Source: an uncultured Fidelibacterota bacterium
GTDB lineage: Bacteria; Fidelibacterota; Marinisomatia; SCGC-AAA003-L08; D37C17
Length of the DNA stretch: 9,049 bases
Direction: 5' to 3'
Assembly: GCA_913049525.1 (NCBI GenBank)
Contig: CAJWYZ010000050.1
Coordinates: 1 to 9,049 of the forward strand
Numbering within the stretch: position 1 is the first letter of the stretch; each line of letters opens with the position of its first letter. The notes under the pieces are model-generated. The model was not told the DNA's origin. It searched no databases and saw only the letters and a list, made by a program, of their open reading frames with translations. The position numbers and the translations under genes were made by a program. Shown in pieces: positions 1-5,354 of this stretch.

Positions 1-132
1 AAATTATTGATGGATTTAATTCAAAAAGGTCATACAAAAATAGAAAAGATTTACTTGATTGATATGGGCTGTGCCTTGGGTGTTCATGCCGGTCCGGGGA
101 GCTTGGTGGCAGGCATCCAAGCTGTAAATTAA
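1..132 (+). CDS. C-terminal end of a DegV-family (fatty-acid-binding) protein, partial
   Basis: The first 43 codons are open from the left edge to TAA at 130-132. The residues end with a stretch containing GVHAGPGSL. This matches the C-terminal signature of DegV-family proteins, where a His followed by Gly-Pro-Gly closes the second domain near the bound fatty-acid head group. DegV-type (FakB) proteins bind a fatty acid for phosphorylation by FakA and so supply acyl phosphate. Acyl phosphate is the donor used by PlsY, whose gene starts only 8 bases downstream on the same strand, so the pairing makes biochemical sense. Only the tail is visible, so the domain architecture, including a possible fusion to a DAK-type kinase domain, cannot be judged. 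The family call rests on a short motif plus context. Confidence 0.6.
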   Translation, partial: KLLMDLIQKGHTKIEKIYLIDMGCALGVHAGPGSLVAGIQAVN

Positions 133-140
133 TAATTTCA

Positions 141-779
141 ATGGAACTCATTATAAAATTAGGATTAAGCTATCTAATTGGTTCAACTTCTGGGAGCGTC
201 CTCCTTGGAAAATTAAAGGGGGTTGACATTCGTAATTTAGGCAGCGGCAATGCTGGAGGAACAAATGCATTTCGGACCCAGGGGGCAGCTTTTGCAGCAG
301 GGGTTTTATTTGTTGATATAATGAAAGGTTTTATTTCAGCAAAATTTATTTCGGCAATGAATCTTCCCATTTTTTCCGGAACCCTTGATCCAAATCTGCT
401 CATCATATTATGCGGCATCGCCGCTATATTGGGACATGTATACCCAATTTATCATGGATTTCGAGGTGGAAAAGGCGGTGGAGCAGCAGTAGGAATGGTT
501 TTTGCAATTTCATGGCCTACTATTTCCCTTGCCATCCTTTTATGGCTGGTTATCCTGTTACTCACCGGCTTTGTGGGATTAGGAACAATGTTGGGAAGTA
601 TTTCAGTTATTTACTTTGCACATTATTTTAAAGATGCAATCCATAATCCTTATTTCTTACCATTTACCGTTTTATTAAGTTTATTTATTATTTACACCCA
701 TAGGAGTAATATCAAAAGAATGGTGGATGGAACGGAAAACCGTTTTGAAAAGGCAATGATATTTCGAAAAAAAAGTTAG
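141..779 (+). CDS. plsY: Glycerol-3-phosphate acyltransferase PlsY
   Basis: This integral inner-membrane enzyme transfers an acyl group from acyl phosphate to glycerol-3-phosphate, the first step of phospholipid synthesis in the PlsX/PlsY route. All three family motifs are visible: GSGNAGGTNAFR at residues 34-45 (Gly-Gly-Thr where Gly-Ala-Thr is commonest), the GH-x-x-P...F-x-GGKG block at 98-112 (glycerol-3-phosphate loop), and HRSNIKR followed by GTENR at 187-201. Hydrophobic stretches near residues 2-22, 50-72, 84-104, 112-145 and 150-186 suit a multi-pass topology. At 212 residues it is normal length. The ATG at 141 lies 8 bases after the upstream stop with no clear Shine-Dalgarno sequence, so translational coupling is likely. 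Its stop overlaps the convergent barrel gene by 4 bases and no terminator is visible there. Confidence 0.95.
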   Translation: MELIIKLGLSYLIGSTSGSVLLGKLKGVDIRNLGSGNAGGTNAFRTQGAAFAAGVLFVDIMKGFISAKFISAMNLPIFSGTLDPNLLIILCGIAAILGHVYPIYHGFRGGKGGGAAVGMVFAISWPTISLAILLWLVILLLTGFVGLGTMLGSISVIYFAHYFKDAIHNPYFLPFTVLLSLFIIYTHRSNIKRMVDGTENRFEKAMIFRKKS

Positions 780-2029
780 TTACTATCAGAAAGGTGAAGA
801 AACTTTTGGCCATATGGATTAAAACCAAAGTCTATCCCAATTACGCCCGCACCTGAAGCAAAAAATCTAAATCCAAATCCAAATCCAATTAATGTTTCCC
901 GCAATCTAAATGAGGAAATCTTATTGGCACTAATTCCAAAATCACCAAAGTAAACCATATCAATACCTAGTTCTACACCACTATAATCCCTCTTTTCAAA
1001 AAGTGTATGCTGTAATTGAAATGATTGATAAATAATATTAAATCCTTCTATCAAATGGGATACTTCACTGTCATTTTCTTCCGGCAACGGTGAATATCCT
1101 CTCACAAAATCTTCACCTCCCAAATACTTATATTCAAAAATTGGGAGAGCTTTAGAAAATTGTACGTGCAATTTTGAATAAACAGAAAATACCGGGTTTA
1201 AATAATTTTTAGAAAGTTTATAATATTTTGAGTATCCAAATTGAAAACGATAATAATTTTCTGATGTATCCATTGAAATTTTAGGTCTAAAGTAAAAAGT
1301 GACTTTTTTCCCAGAAGTAGGATCTAGATAAATATCCCTCTGATCAAACACATATCCAAATTCCCCTCGAATATATTGATAGTCTGAAAATATTTCATAA
1401 GGGTAGTTTAAATCTAAATTTTTAGACCCGGCGGTGTCAATTGATGCAGTCTCCAAGCCTAGTAGAAAATTGAATTTATGAATGTCCTTTTTATAAAATC
1501 CTGAACCTATATTAATACCACTTTCCTTATATTGATATGAATAAACAGGACTTTGTGTGTGAAATTGGTAAATATTCCCAGATAAAGACACATGATCTCC
1601 AGCTATCCATGGATCATTAAAATCAAGAAAATAAGTTGTTTCTTCTCCTCCAATTCCACCAAAAATTAGTTTTTGATTCTTTCCATTGAAGTTTAAAAAT
1701 GCAATCCCCCCTCCATAAGACCAACCTTTTGATTCATTATAATCTGCAATGGGAATAGGGAAAAAACGAAAGGTTTCCACTAAAGTTACTGTATAAAAGG
1801 AATCAATCAGCTGAATATCAACAGTGGAAAATAAACCTAAATTATAAATACGGTTTCTATCTTCTTTTGCCATTGAGGAATCAAATTCTGCAGGGTAAGG
1901 ATGATTAATTTCTCTGAGGATAATTTCATCTTTAGTATTCTTATTCCCTATAATTTTTACATCCAATATTTGGGCTGTAAAACAAATTGAATTTAAAAAA
2001 AATAGAAAAAGAAAGGATTGAAGATTCAT
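776..2029 (-). CDS. Small Omp85-type outer-membrane protein (single POTRA plus barrel)
   Basis: I use the ATG at 2029, giving 417 residues; the frame stays open to a TTG at 2047 with no better ribosome site. Residues 1-19 form a signal peptide (hydrophobic core SFLFLFF, probable cleavage after CFTA). Residues about 21-84 read as one POTRA domain (opening ILDVKIIGNKNTK; then IYNLGLFSTVDIQ). The rest alternates aromatic and polar residues like a beta barrel and carries the family marks DPTSGKK near 236-242 and LGGEDFVRGY at 303-312, the latter being the conserved VRGY of the barrel loop. BamA has about five POTRAs and TamA three, so this is a reduced member, perhaps a TamA-like, FhaC-like or two-partner transporter, or a BamA-like accessory protein. 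The C-terminus lacks the usual terminal aromatic residue. Convergent with plsY (4-base overlap). A hairpin lies just upstream, and no Shine-Dalgarno sequence is evident. Confidence 0.8.
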   Translation of the reverse strand: MNLQSFLFLFFLNSICFTAQILDVKIIGNKNTKDEIILREINHPYPAEFDSSMAKEDRNRIYNLGLFSTVDIQLIDSFYTVTLVETFRFFPIPIADYNESKGWSYGGGIAFLNFNGKNQKLIFGGIGGEETTYFLDFNDPWIAGDHVSLSGNIYQFHTQSPVYSYQYKESGINIGSGFYKKDIHKFNFLLGLETASIDTAGSKNLDLNYPYEIFSDYQYIRGEFGYVFDQRDIYLDPTSGKKVTFYFRPKISMDTSENYYRFQFGYSKYYKLSKNYLNPVFSVYSKLHVQFSKALPIFEYKYLGGEDFVRGYSPLPEENDSEVSHLIEGFNIIYQSFQLQHTLFEKRDYSGVELGIDMVYFGDFGISANKISSFRLRETLIGFGFGFRFFASGAGVIGIDFGFNPYGQKFLHLSDSN

Positions 2030-2054
2030 TAATGGAGGGGAATTCAATATAAAC

Positions 2055-2090
2055 TAAAAGCCCCCATCAATTTAATGATAGGGGCTTTTA
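2055..2090 (-). terminator. Strong hairpin terminator for the 74-residue gene
   Basis: Arms 2055-2069 and 2076-2090 pair over 15 positions with one C.A mismatch (TAAAAGCCCC pairs with GGGGCTTTTA, then ATCA with TGAT), with a 6-base AT loop. Read on the minus strand the right arm ends CTTTTAG followed by TTTA, giving a short U tract. It lies 21 bases past the stop of the 74-residue gene and about 26 bases before the barrel-gene ATG. It therefore mainly ends the small transcript, and the barrel gene may depend on read-through or on a promoter of its own that I do not see. Confidence 0.8.
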
Positions 2091-2111
2091 ATAGCTTTTA
2101 ACTGGGTTTTA

Positions 2112-2336
2112 CTAACGGCCTCTCGCCATTTTTGCACGAGAAACATCACCATCCTTATCAATGAAATAAAGCCAGCCAGATTCGCGATTTACACCGGCAT
2201 TAGCAACAACTTCAGCATTGCCACCTTTGTTTGAGCCACGAGCCATTTTAGTTCTGGAAACATTACCATTTTTATCTAAATAATATAAAAATCCAGATTC
2301 TTTAGTTACACCAGTTGATTTGACTTTTTCTGCCAT
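2112..2336 (-). CDS. Small basic protein built from two copies of a 26-residue unit
   Basis: This 74-residue protein contains two copies of one unit, residues 9-34 and 48-73, identical at 18 of 26 positions with mostly conservative changes elsewhere. The shared pattern is G-V-x-x-E-S-G-x-L-Y-x-x-D-K-x-G-x-V-S-R-x-K-M-A-R-G. The linker (35-47) is Gly/Asn/Lys rich. There is no signal peptide or membrane segment, so it is probably cytoplasmic. Short strands (LYYLDKNGNVSR) suggest two small beta hairpins or SH3-like strands, and the Arg/Lys-rich ends could contact nucleic acid or another polyanion. That is inference only. I recall similar uncharacterised small proteins in environmental bacteria but know no function. 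It has its own promoter, a clear ribosome site (AAGGAGAG, 7 bases before ATG) and a strong terminator, which together point to a highly expressed single-gene unit. Confidence 0.8.
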   Translation of the reverse strand: MAEKVKSTGVTKESGFLYYLDKNGNVSRTKMARGSNKGGNAEVVANAGVNRESGWLYFIDKDGDVSRAKMARGR

Positions 2337-2390
2337 AAGTTATCTCTCCTTATTCAATTAGTTGTTTGTTTTTCTTACAATCGACAGTCA

Positions 2391-2420
2391 ATTATATGAC
2401 ATTCTCCTCTATAATATCAA
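2391..2420 (-). promoter_or_regulatory. Sigma-70-like promoter of the 74-residue gene
   Basis: Reading the minus strand, TTGATA (2420-2415) and TATAAT (2396-2391) are separated by 18 bases. That is a near-consensus housekeeping promoter. The predicted start of transcription near 2384 gives a leader of about 48 bases before the ATG at 2336. A full TATAAT is notable if the host belongs to Bacteroidota proper, whose primary sigma factor prefers a different -7 box. Confidence 0.6.
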
Positions 2421-2469
2421 GAGTTATTTTAAAATTATGGTATAAATTTGACTTTTGGTGGTATTTTTT

Positions 2470-2601
2470 ATGGTTATCCTTCCTTCTGGAGGTGTGAAAA
2501 TTGCTCTATTTACTGGAAAAATTGAAAAATCACTGAAAATGGGGACTATTTTTCATTTTCCTTCTTTGGATGTATTACTCGAGATTATAAATTATGGTTA
2601 A
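2470..2601 (+). other. Possible 43-residue small open reading frame
   Basis: An ATG at 2470 opens a frame of 43 codons ending TAA at 2599-2601, overlapping the end of the convergent metallo-hydrolase gene by 4 bases. It starts MVILPSGGVK and ends LEIINYG. GGTGG lies 9 bases before the ATG and could be a weak ribosome site, and a TTGACT lies further upstream at about 2449. The peptide looks protein-like rather than a low-complexity AT artefact, but I recognise no family. It could be a chance frame or a gene remnant. The same stretch also holds a weak AT-rich hairpin (2524-2530 with 2548-2554) that could terminate the minus-strand operon. Confidence 0.2.
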
Positions 2602-3248
2602 ATCCGGCGGTTTTTTTCGAAGTGTTCCATAACTTTCATAAATTCCTCCTCAGAAGTACACTGAAAAAAGGTGGATAATCTTACGTTTTCCCTCAAAGAG
2701 ATTGATTTTTTAAACCCATAATGATGTCCAGAGTATACAATAGTCTGGGGAGGTAATATCAATAATGTTTCATAAATACTGTTATAGAGGTGTGAAATAT
2801 TACTTTTGGCCCCGATTGTCCGTCCTGTTCTACCTACAAACATTGTATCACCAGTGAATACACAGTTGTCTTTTTTATTCCAAAGACAAATACTATCTGG
2901 GTAGTGGCCAGGAGTATGCAAAACTGTTAGTATTTCTGTCCCAATGGGGATAATTTCATGATGGGTCAATCCTCTATGATTAACTCCAAAATCTTCTTCT
3001 TGCAAATAATAGCCACATAGCTGTAGTTGGGGGAACTGATCTTTTAAATCTTCAATATATTTGATATGATCAAAATGCGAATGGGTAATAAACAATTTTT
3101 CAAGAATGAGGTTTTTTGATTCAATAAATTCGAGAATTTCAGATATATCTACGGCTGCATCAATAATACCAGCTCTTCTGGTAGATTCACACCAAATTAA
3201 ATAACTGATATTTTTATCAAAACCACCTATAAATGATTTAATTTTCAT
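2598..3248 (-). CDS. Metallo-beta-lactamase-fold hydrolase, glyoxalase II-like
   Basis: This 216-residue cytoplasmic protein has the full metal-binding set of the MBL fold. The motifs are THSHFDH at residues 55-61, the HTPGH block at 111-115, FTGDTMFVGRTGR at 131-143 with the bridging Asp at 134, and SGHHYG at 173-178 giving the last His. The GDT-x-F-x-x-x-x-GR arrangement resembles the hydroxyacylglutathione hydrolase/persulfide dioxygenase branch. It lacks the C-terminal substrate domain of classical glyoxalase II, so the substrate may be another thioester or a different ester. The ATG at 3248 lies inside the end of the upstream alpha/beta-hydrolase gene; the 11 bases ATGAAAATTAA serve both frames, so the two are translationally coupled. 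It is the last gene of that unit. The exact substrate is unknown. Confidence 0.85.
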   Translation of the reverse strand: MKIKSFIGGFDKNISYLIWCESTRRAGIIDAAVDISEILEFIESKNLILEKLFITHSHFDHIKYIEDLKDQFPQLQLCGYYLQEEDFGVNHRGLTHHEIIPIGTEILTVLHTPGHYPDSICLWNKKDNCVFTGDTMFVGRTGRTIGAKSNISHLYNSIYETLLILPPQTIVYSGHHYGFKKSISLRENVRLSTFFQCTSEEEFMKVMEHFEKNRRI

Positions 3249-4317
3249 AATGATAAAATAATTTTGAATAAAATTGTAATAGTTTTAATAATTCTCCGAA
3301 TTTGAATATTACTCCACCATTAGAAAAAAATTCTTTATGTTCGTATAAATAAGAAATAGACAGTTCAGAATTTTGTAAATATTCAGCAAGTTGAACGGAT
3401 TCTGTAAATGGCACCATTGAATCATGTGCACCATGTAAAATAAATACTTTCCCAGATATCTCTTTAGACCAATGTTTCGGCGATAGTTTTTTTAGCGACT
3501 TCTCTTCATTTTTAAAAATTGCCTGTGCTAACTTTTTTACTTCAGGAGTTGCTTTTCCACTAATAATTGAATTAAAAATGTCTTTTTGAAAATTAGGGAG
3601 CTTAGCAATTTGAATTTCGCATTCATTGTTATTATCTTCAATTGTTAACTGAATTGCTTTTTGAAGTTCAGAGGAATCCCAATTTGTCTTTAAATTTTTT
3701 AAATAATTTTGAAAAAGGACTACTAATCCCCATTCGTTGGGGGGGATATGTATTTGCTTTCCATTTACAGATAAATTTCCTGTCAAAAAATATTGCAATA
3801 GTGATTGAACGTCAGAGTAGGTACCAAATGTCATTATAGATTTAGGCGATGGAATCCTACCGTTTATCTCTTGGAGCATTCGCAACATTAGTCCACCACC
3901 ATAACTTATCCCGGCCATTAATATCTGTTGTGGATTTACTCTTTCTGAATTAATAATCCACTTGTAAAAATATGTAAACCATTGGACATTTATTATAGTT
4001 ATATCTAGATTTTTTAATGGAGGTATTCTGGGTATATAGACCTTAAAACCACTTCGAGCTAATACCTGACCAAGCATTAACATTTTAGGATGATTTTCTC
4101 CAGTCGGTGATGCACCTGGAAATATAATTACGACCCTTTTTCTGTGGTTTTGGGGAGTCAATATCCTCACAGGAGGATTTTCACCATTTATACCTTTGTA
4201 ATATTGGGTATTATTTTTTAATGATGAATAGGATTCAGCATTATACCTCATCAGAGGATAGACGAATTTTATCGATTGATAATATGATTTAATATTTTGC
4301 AGATTGTTAGATTCCAA
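3238..4317 (-). CDS. Alpha/beta-hydrolase-fold protein, 359 residues
   Basis: Hydrolase of the alpha/beta fold. The visible elements are an oxyanion-hole strand VVIIFPGASP (62-71), the nucleophile elbow GISYGGG (136-142, Ser138), and a late acid strand VFILHGAHDSMVPF (291-304, probable Asp299). His327 in YEHKEF is a candidate catalytic base. An insertion of about 110 residues between 175 and 285 would form a lid. There is no signal peptide, so it is probably cytoplasmic. The start is uncertain: the frame begins at TTG 4317, with an in-frame TAA 12 bases upstream and no Shine-Dalgarno sequence. The first internal ATG (4251, residue 23) also lacks one but leaves the whole fold intact. The coupled MBL-fold hydrolase suggests two steps on one ester or thioester substrate, or detoxification. 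The substrate is not identifiable from sequence. Confidence 0.75.
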   Translation of the reverse strand: MESNNLQNIKSYYQSIKFVYPLMRYNAESYSSLKNNTQYYKGINGENPPVRILTPQNHRKRVVIIFPGASPTGENHPKMLMLGQVLARSGFKVYIPRIPPLKNLDITIINVQWFTYFYKWIINSERVNPQQILMAGISYGGGLMLRMLQEINGRIPSPKSIMTFGTYSDVQSLLQYFLTGNLSVNGKQIHIPPNEWGLVVLFQNYLKNLKTNWDSSELQKAIQLTIEDNNNECEIQIAKLPNFQKDIFNSIISGKATPEVKKLAQAIFKNEEKSLKKLSPKHWSKEISGKVFILHGAHDSMVPFTESVQLAEYLQNSELSISYLYEHKEFFSNGGVIFKFGELLKLLQFYSKLFYHYEN

Positions 4318-4540
4318 GTTGAAATGTTAAACATGATGTCCTAATGATATTGATAGTTATTTATAATGATTCTAAAAAATAAGAGGATAATTTAGTATTA
4401 ATAGATAAATAGAATTTCAGCATTATATTTATTGATCAAAACTATTATTTTTCTATGTTTCTAAAACTATTATGCTTTAGATTAAAGGGTTTATTTACTA
4501 TAAATTGTGGTTTATAATTATTCTACCTCAATATATAGTG

Positions 4541-4557
4541 TTAAAGTATTACTTTAA
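4541..4557. promoter_or_regulatory. 17-bp perfect palindrome, candidate operator
   Basis: TTAAAGTA at 4541-4548 and TACTTTAA at 4550-4557 are exact inverted repeats around a single central T. It sits 7 bases before the TTGACT hexamer, a position typical of an activator or repressor homodimer site. The arms are too tightly spaced for an RNA hairpin, so a DNA-protein site is the better reading. No regulator gene is encoded in the window. Confidence 0.4.
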
Positions 4558-4564
4558 ATAAGTG

Positions 4565-4594
4565 TTGACTTGAATTAATAAAGTTTCATAAGTT
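4565..4594 (+). promoter_or_regulatory. Probable promoter of the small membrane protein pair
   Basis: TTGACT at 4565-4570 is a good -35 box. The -10 is weak: ATAAGT (4588-4593, 17-base spacer) or TAAGTT (4589-4594, 18-base spacer), and TAAGTTG also resembles the Bacteroidota -7 pattern TAnnTTTG. Transcription starting near 4601 would give a leader of about 150 bases that begins almost exactly at the first hairpin. Confidence 0.4.
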
Positions 4595-4602
4595 GAATTA
4601 TA

Positions 4603-4723
4603 CGGATGACAATGATTTTAGACGTCATTCGAGGTTTATTGAACAGAAAGGCTAATGGGTGATTCCCTACACCTTATAAAAAGGGGAATAAATTCTCAAA
4701 TTGCAGTAAGTTTAGTTTGAGAA
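4603..4723 (+). promoter_or_regulatory. Structured 5' leader with three hairpins
   Basis: Three inverted repeats follow one another upstream of the first small membrane protein. CGGATGAC (4603-4610) pairs with GTCATTCG (4624-4631), 8 pairs with one G.U. ATTCCC (4662-4667) pairs with GGGAAT (4684-4689). TTCTCAAA (4693-4700) pairs with TTTGAGAA (4716-4723), 8 exact pairs. The ribosome site at 4740-4744 is left outside the stems. This could be an mRNA-stabilising leader or a cis-acting regulatory RNA. I do not recognise a known riboswitch class. Confidence 0.45.
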
Positions 4724-4751
4724 GCAAACAAAAACAAAAAGGAGAAAAACA

Positions 4752-4970
4752 ATGAAAAACGCAGCAGCAATGATTAATGATGCAGCAGGTGCGCTGGTAG
4801 GCTTAATTAAAGGCTTAATAGTCGCGTCTGTATTTGCTGGAATCCTCTTCACCTTACCTGGTGGCTGGGGCAACCCAATTGGTGGGATTGTCACCCTGGT
4901 TAACGCATTTATGGGTGGTGGCTTAGCAGGATTACTTGCACTTCTTGTATTTGCTTCATTTATAAAATAA
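4752..4970 (+). CDS. Small glycine-rich two-helix membrane protein (first paralogue)
   Basis: This 72-residue hydrophobic protein starts at an ATG with a strong ribosome site (AAAAAGGAGAAA, 7 bases upstream). An amphipathic N-terminus with a glycine-zipper pattern (G13, G17, G21) runs into membrane helix one (about 17-35). A short turn PGGWGNP (36-42) follows, then a second hydrophobic region (43-70) containing GGGLAGLLALL and ending in a single Lys. There is no signal peptide or double-glycine leader. It is homologous to the next gene: both carry GLIV at 21-24, GILF at 30-33 and a GLAGL near the end. I do not recognise the family. Holin-like pores, two-peptide bacteriocins and VirB2-like small pilins share the size and GxxxG style, but none of the usual partner genes is present. 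Function unknown. Confidence 0.8.
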   Translation: MKNAAAMINDAAGALVGLIKGLIVASVFAGILFTLPGGWGNPIGGIVTLVNAFMGGGLAGLLALLVFASFIK

Positions 4971-4979
4971 CACACCTAT

Positions 4980-5007
4980 ATGGGGAGGATCCGTTGATCC
5001 TCCCCAT
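4980..5007 (+). promoter_or_regulatory. Perfect 12-bp hairpin between the two paralogues
   Basis: ATGGGGAGGATC (4980-4991) pairs exactly with GATCCTCCCCAT (4996-5007) around a CGTT tetraloop. It starts 9 bases after the first stop and ends 29 bases before the second ATG. No U tract follows (CGTAATTTCATA), so it fits an RNA-stability or processing stem, or a leaky terminator, better than a full intrinsic terminator. It would favour higher expression of the first gene over the second. Confidence 0.7.
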
Positions 5008-5036
5008 CGTAATTTCATAAATATAAGGAGATTCGG

Positions 5037-5249
5037 ATGAAGCAAGTTATATCCTCAGTAAACGGGTGGGTCAACGAAATAACTGAATTTTTGCAGGGGC
5101 TTATCGTTCTTGGAGTTGTCGTTGGTATTCTATTCAATGATTATTTTGGGGTCATTGGTGGAATTGGCAATCTGATGGGACAAATTGGAGAAAATGGTCT
5201 TGCAGGTTTAGTGGCTCTTGTACTTGTCGTACTTTGGTATAAAAAATAA
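5037..5249 (+). CDS. Small glycine-rich two-helix membrane protein (second paralogue)
   Basis: This 70-residue protein starts at an ATG with a good ribosome site (AAGGAG, 8 bases upstream). It aligns with the preceding protein without gaps over the first 33 residues, and then with a net deletion of about three residues in the loop. The shared points are MK at the start, GLIV (21-24), a GxxxG helix (G26, G30), GILF (30-33), an IGGI segment and GLAGL (54-58). It ends WYKK, a basic tail that would anchor the C-terminus on the cytoplasmic side. Its N-terminal helix carries more charge (two Glu at 14 and 17) than its partner, so the two have diverged and may form a heteromeric complex. No signal peptide is seen. 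Family unknown. The stop codon lies inside the terminator hairpin at 5247-5274. Confidence 0.8.
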   Translation: MKQVISSVNGWVNEITEFLQGLIVLGVVVGILFNDYFGVIGGIGNLMGQIGENGLAGLVALVLVVLWYKK

Positions 5250-5274
5250 AAGCATGTAATAATACCTGCTTTTA
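5247..5274 (+). terminator. Hairpin terminator overlapping the stop codon
   Basis: TAAAAGCA (5247-5254) pairs with TGCTTTTA (5267-5274), and the inner GTA/TAC adds three pairs around an ATAA loop after one mismatch. The left arm begins with the stop codon of the second small membrane protein. The U tract is short (CTTTTA), so termination may be completed by the next hairpin. Confidence 0.65.
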
Positions 5275-5323
5275 GAGAAATTAATTTGAACTATTAGCAG
5301 ATTACTCAGGATCTCGTCGGACA

Positions 5324-5354
5324 GGAAAGGCCCCTTTTGGGGCTTTTCTGTTTT
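5324..5354. terminator. Bidirectional terminator between convergent genes
   Basis: GGCCCC, a TTTT loop and GGGGCTTTTCT form an 11-pair stem (5324-5334 with 5339-5349, two G.U pairs). On the plus strand GTTTT follows. On the minus strand the stem follows the stop of the 127-residue membrane protein and continues into a T-rich arm (CCTTTCC). It can serve both the small membrane protein transcript and the leftward operon. Confidence 0.75.

Larger units (their letters stand above)
4318..4751. other. 434-base AT-rich divergent intergenic region
   Basis: This gap lies between the alpha/beta-hydrolase gene (leftward) and the small membrane protein pair (rightward) and must carry promoters for both. 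No open frame of substance is present. It holds an 11-base direct repeat AAAACTATTAT (4438-4448 and 4463-4473, 25-base period), a 17-base palindrome (4541-4557), a -35-like TTGACT and three successive hairpins between 4603 and 4723. The leftward promoter is not clear; a TATAAT on the minus strand at 4427-4422 has no convincing -35 partner. Confidence 0.6.

Noticed and set aside
2030..2047. Upstream TTG start at 2047 for the Omp85 protein, adding six residues
   Set aside because: The ATG at 2029 gives a cleaner signal peptide; the extension adds NSPPL-type residues and starts close to the terminator stem with no ribosome site.
4603..4723. Assigning the leader to a known riboswitch class
   Set aside because: None of the conserved core strings of common riboswitches that I know is visible, and downstream genes give no metabolite hint.
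4712..4975. 87-codon minus-strand frame opposite the first small membrane protein
   Set aside because: It is antisense to a gene with a strong ribosome site and reads as Pro/Ala-rich text typical of the complement of Gly/Ala codons.
4752..5249. Calling the small protein pair a class IIb bacteriocin or a holin
   Set aside because: Size and GxxxG motifs fit, but there is no double-glycine leader, immunity gene, ABC transporter, endolysin or other phage gene nearby.
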